From contig CM114271.1 in the NCBI GenBank assembly GCA_050084515.1, forward strand, positions 16,988,001-17,052,000: a stretch of 64,000 bases of DNA, given 5' to 3'. The stretch is from Blasia pusilla. Taxonomy: Eukaryota; Marchantiophyta; Marchantiopsida; Blasiales. A program made the position numbers and the translations under genes. The notes beneath the pieces were generated by a model. The model did no database searches, was not told the DNA's origin, and was given only the letters and a program-made list of their open reading frames with translations. Positions 61,060-64,000 of the stretch are shown here, piece by piece (positions within the stretch are counted from its first letter, which is position 1; each line of letters opens with the position of its first letter).

Positions 61060-62160
61060 GTGCCATTGTGGGGCTCGATTGAGGAGCTTCGACGATTGGC
61101 AGATAAGTACGTGCAGATTGCGTGGAGCGAGGCGTGTACACCGGAAGGTGACGCGTATGAGGAACCCGAGTTAGCAGGGAGTGCTACGATGACACCCTTG
61201 GATACCACTCCCATTGTGTGGTATATCCCGGAGGAGGGTAATCGAGTGTTAGATCTCTTTGGAGGGATTACCACCGGATTAGCTGTTGTTTTGCGGGATG
61301 CGAATGCAGTAGTACTTGTATATGGATAGGGATGATGTTGCGAGGCACGTCTCACTACGACATGTGGCGCAGTTACGCCTACATTTTTCCGACTTATTTT
61401 TGCGTCCACGGTACATGGGTACCAGAGTTCCCTACCGAGGGATATTTTGTTGCTAGGGGCGTAGGACTTAGACCAGTTAGGCACCATTGATTTGGTCATT
61501 GCTGGTTGGCCATGTCAAGGCCAATTGAGTGTTGGACGAGTCAGCGGGTGGCTGACACTCGATCCAGGTTGTTTTGGGAGATGTTGAGGGTCTTATGGCA
61601 GTTGCAGCAGCACTAGTCTCGTTCTGGAGAATGTGCCGATCTAAGGAGACTCCAGATCATGGGTGGTAACAAGTGCTCATCAGGTGCATGCATGGATTGG
61701 CCCAACAGTGTTCTTGGATGCGGCAAGTGTAGGTTCTAGAGCCCATCACCCGCATCTATGGTGGACCAACTTGGTGCCCCATGCGGTGTAACGAAGGGCA
61801 TATGCGAGAGTGGAGTGCCCCTCCCATTTGTTAGTGGATTCCATTCTGGACCCATGTCGTCGATCACAGGAAGTGAGGCACAATGATCGACCACCATTGA
61901 CTGTGCTCAACAAGGTAGGCAAGCCGGGGGCAGCCTTTCCACGTTTATGAGTTTTCCCGCTTCCTATGCATACAAGGAGGCCGGTCCTGGCTTGGTTTGG
62001 GATGAACAAGTTCAAAGGTTGGTGGAGTCCAACGCCGATGAGAGCGAGCGGGCGATGGGATTTCCCATAGGAGTGACGGCAGTACCGTCAGTATCAGAGG
62101 CATCACGACGCCATGTCTTGGGTCAGGCGATGGACTTGAACTGCTTCACATGGATCTTCA
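61060..62160 (+). pseudogene. C5-cytosine DNA methyltransferase-like domain inside the retrotransposon pol
   Basis: The domain lies between protease and reverse transcriptase. Motif I (SAM binding) is RVLDLFGGITTGLA at about 61,243-61,284. Motif IV with the catalytic Pro-Cys is IDLVIAGWPCQG, its Cys codon at 61,513-61,515. Motif VI is VLENVPI at 61,621-61,641 with the Glu-Asn-Val core. A motif VIII-like VGSRAHHPHLWWTNL follows at 61,729-61,773. Motif IX/X-like blocks are ERAMGFPIGVT near 62,050 and VLGQAMDLN at 62,116-62,142. Order and spacing fit a C5-MTase with a short target-recognition region. Known role of the family: methylating cytosine in DNA. This copy is inactive because of stops at 61,462 and 61,789, an apparent frame excursion at about 61,322-61,420 and a frameshift near 61,940. 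The catalytic residues themselves are kept. The chance that it is only a host-gene insertion is low because sequence of the element continues without a break on both sides. Confidence 0.8.
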
Positions 62161-62507
62161 GCTTGGGAGTGGCTGAGCAGCGTCGGATGAGATCGCGACA
62201 AATCTTAACGGTTGCGTTGGTGAGCCCCATGCCTACCGAGACGGTGGAGGCAGTGGTTAGGGGCGAGACCCAAGGAGATCGACACACCAGGGGAGATCGA
62301 CAGAGACACCCTTGGACTTCTTGGGTTGTTTTGCAGGTACGCCAGGAGATGATAGCCATGGCATCGAGCGTGGTTCCGAGCACTAAATGTGGAGGAGATC
62401 AGAGTTTGCACTTGGTTGCAGGAGAGCGGTCGAGTGTCGTTGTTTGAGATAGGGTTGCACCATAGCAACCACCGATATCCGCGTGGGAGACTCCTACCGT
62501 AGTCACG

Positions 62508-63965
62508 ATGGAGATTTGGGAGCCAGATATGGGCCCTAAGTTGACAGAAGGAGAGCGGCGCCGAATACATCAGTTCCTCAAGAGTTATAGGAGCTACTTT
62601 GCGTTTAACATGGAGGATTTGGGCAGGCTGAAGGGATCGGGGATCCGCATTGAGTTGTTGAGTGATACGCCGATCTTCCGACGACCCTACAGGTACATTG
62701 ATATGGAGAGGGCTTTGATTCAGAGTAGGAGCCAGGACTTGGTTGGAGCAGGACTAGTGGAGATGTCGCATGGGGAGTATGCATCTGCCACTGTCATGCC
62801 CGCCAAGAAGGATATGCACGGCAACTGGACGGATAGGCGGATGTATGGGGATTACCGACCTATCAATCGGCAGACGAAGTCGGATAGGTATGCCATGCCC
62901 ATCCATGAGGAGATCTTTGATGCGATTGGTCACGTAAAGGTCTTCAGTTCATTGGATTTGCGAGCCGGATACCATCAGCTGCCTATCACATTGGAGGACA
63001 GGCATGAGACGACATTTTGGGGCATCGATCCTCACGGGAAGGATTTTTTTTGTATCGATGGCGGTTCTTACCATTTGGGTTAAAGAATGCCCCCGTTGAG
63101 TTTGAGAGGGTTATGGATAGGATCTTGGCTGGTCTGGATTTTGCTAGGTGTTATATTGATGACATCGTAGTCTTTAGTGTCACGGTTGAGGAGCATGAGC
63201 GACATCTAGAGGAGGTGTTGTGACCATTGCAATTACATGATCTCAAGCTACATCCAGGCAAGTGCAAGTTCTTCTACGACCAGATTGAGTACTTGGGTCA
63301 TACGATATACCCACCAGACGAAGGTAGAGGCTATCTCACGCATTCCACGCCCTACAGATGTGAGCCGTGTTCGCGCATTCATGGGATTGGCGAACTTCTA
63401 TCGGCGGTACGTCAAGGGATTCAGTTCGATTGCAAAGCCGTTGACCTTGCTGACCAAGGTGGATCACGAGTGGCACCGGGGGGATGAGCATGAGCAAGCA
63501 TTTCAATTGCTCAAGGACAGGTTGACGTCTGCGCCCATCTTGAGGAGACCAATCAAGGGGAGTCCTTTCCAGTTGCAAACAGATTGGAGCATGTTGGGGC
63601 TTGGAGCAATGCTCAGCCAACATGATGATGAGGGTAGAGAGTTCGTGGTGGCTTGCGCTAGCCGTTTGAACAACGTTGTAGAGGCAAAGTACAACTCGTA
63701 TAAGGGTGAGTGTTTGGCTTCAGTGTGGGCTCTTGCGCATTTCAGGTGTTACTTGTTCGGCAACCCCTTTACCATCATCATTGATCATCAACCACTGAAG
63801 TGGTTGATGGAGTCCGACAAGCTTACAGGGAAGCTTGCAAGATTGGCTCTGTTGTTGCAGGAGTATGATTTTCAGGTGGTCTATAGACCTGGAACGCTCA
63901 ACGAGGATGCAGATGGGTTGAGTCGTAACCCATGCTTGAGTCAGCGAGAAGCGAATGGAGCTTGA
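62508..63965 (+). pseudogene. Ty3/gypsy reverse transcriptase and RNase H, frameshifted
   Basis: The frame that carries the end of the methyltransferase domain runs into the RT. Fingers: PIFRRPYRY and MYGDYRPINRQT. Motif A: VFSSLDLRAGYHQLPI with its catalytic Asp. A T8 run at 63,044-63,051 shifts the frame; the next frame has motif B (FLPFGLKNAPVEFERVMD) and motif C (YIDD at 63,152-63,163, intact). An in-frame TGA at 63,221 and another frameshift follow. The last frame (to 63,965) holds the connection (FMGLANFYRRYVKGFSSIAK) and RNase H (FQLQTDWSMLGLGAMLSQ, then IIDHQPLKWLM and EDADGLSR). Catalytic residues are mostly present, so decay is moderate. Integrase should follow outside the window. 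Confidence 0.88.
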
Positions 63966-64000
63966 TGGCATGGAGAGAGTGATGAGGAGTCAGTGCCAGG

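Larger units (their letters stand above)
59165..64000 (+). mobile_element. Ty3/gypsy LTR retrotransposon carrying a cytosine methyltransferase-like domain (5' part, dead copy)
   Basis: Order of parts: 5' LTR (59,165-59,446), primer-binding-like site, short upstream coding region, conserved N-terminal block, aspartic protease, C5-cytosine methyltransferase-like domain, reverse transcriptase, RNase H. Integrase and the 3' LTR lie beyond the right edge. The protease-RT-RNase H order and RT motifs are Ty3/gypsy. The space between LTR and protease is short (about 1.1 kb), so gag is reduced or deleted. The coding region is broken by several in-frame stops (for example 60,144, 60,525, 61,462, 61,789 and 63,221) and frameshifts (about 60,558, 60,810, 61,940, the T8 run at 63,044-63,051, and about 63,320). 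It is not autonomous. GC content and codon use are closer to the host genes than to the AT-rich surroundings. Confidence 0.85.

Overview
The window is nuclear DNA of a land plant. It carries a four-exon gene for the plant form of cytochrome c oxidase subunit 6a (COX6A) and a three-exon class C auxin response factor (ARF) with a miR160 target site. Everything else is AT-rich intergenic DNA with decayed transposable elements, GA/CT-rich 5' leaders, and two GC-rich islands without a convincing gene. The species cannot be read off the sequence. A Ty3/gypsy element with an embedded cytosine-methyltransferase-like domain, and the low gene density, would fit a non-seed land plant (bryophyte, lycophyte or fern) better than a compact angiosperm, but this is an inference.

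Layout. 1-5.9 kb: COX6A on the + strand; its 3.4 kb first intron holds a broken non-LTR (LINE) reverse transcriptase and a small repeat present twice directly and once inverted. 5.9-26 kb: AT-rich DNA with two copies of a ~300 bp terminal-inverted-repeat element, a 122 bp tandem duplication, a large imperfect inverted repeat (arms of about 0.9 kb around 0.8 kb), a 21 bp perfect hairpin and one copy of a ~370 bp dispersed repeat. 26.1-28.0 kb: GC-rich island. 28-33.3 kb: very AT-rich, empty. 33.3-40.7 kb: a compositionally distinct block with a decayed PIF1-type helicase (37.5-38.7 kb) and unclassified coding-like segments (39.5-40.7 kb), probably an old large mobile element. 40.7-45.6 kb: AT-rich, with the second copy of the ~370 bp repeat. 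45.6-50.3 kb: ARF gene with a long GC-rich leader. 50.3-55.3 kb: moderately GC-rich flank and a second GC island. 55.3-58 kb: AT-rich. 58-64 kb: nested elements, namely a TIR element copy, a minus-strand Ty1/copia RT-RNase H remnant, and a Ty3/gypsy element that begins at about 59,165 and runs off the right edge.

The most interesting object is the Ty3/gypsy element. Its order is LTR - conserved N-terminal region - aspartic protease - C5-cytosine methyltransferase-like domain (motifs I, IV, VI, VIII and IX/X recognisable) - reverse transcriptase - RNase H. This copy is dead (several frameshifts and stops), but the domain order implies that active relatives carried a DNA methyltransferase inside pol. 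The second solid new object is a family of at least four ~300 bp hAT-like elements, three with matching 8-bp target-site duplications.

The two host genes are unrelated in function: COX6A is a mitochondrial respiratory subunit and the ARF is a nuclear transcription factor under miRNA control. They share only strand and the style of GA-rich leader.
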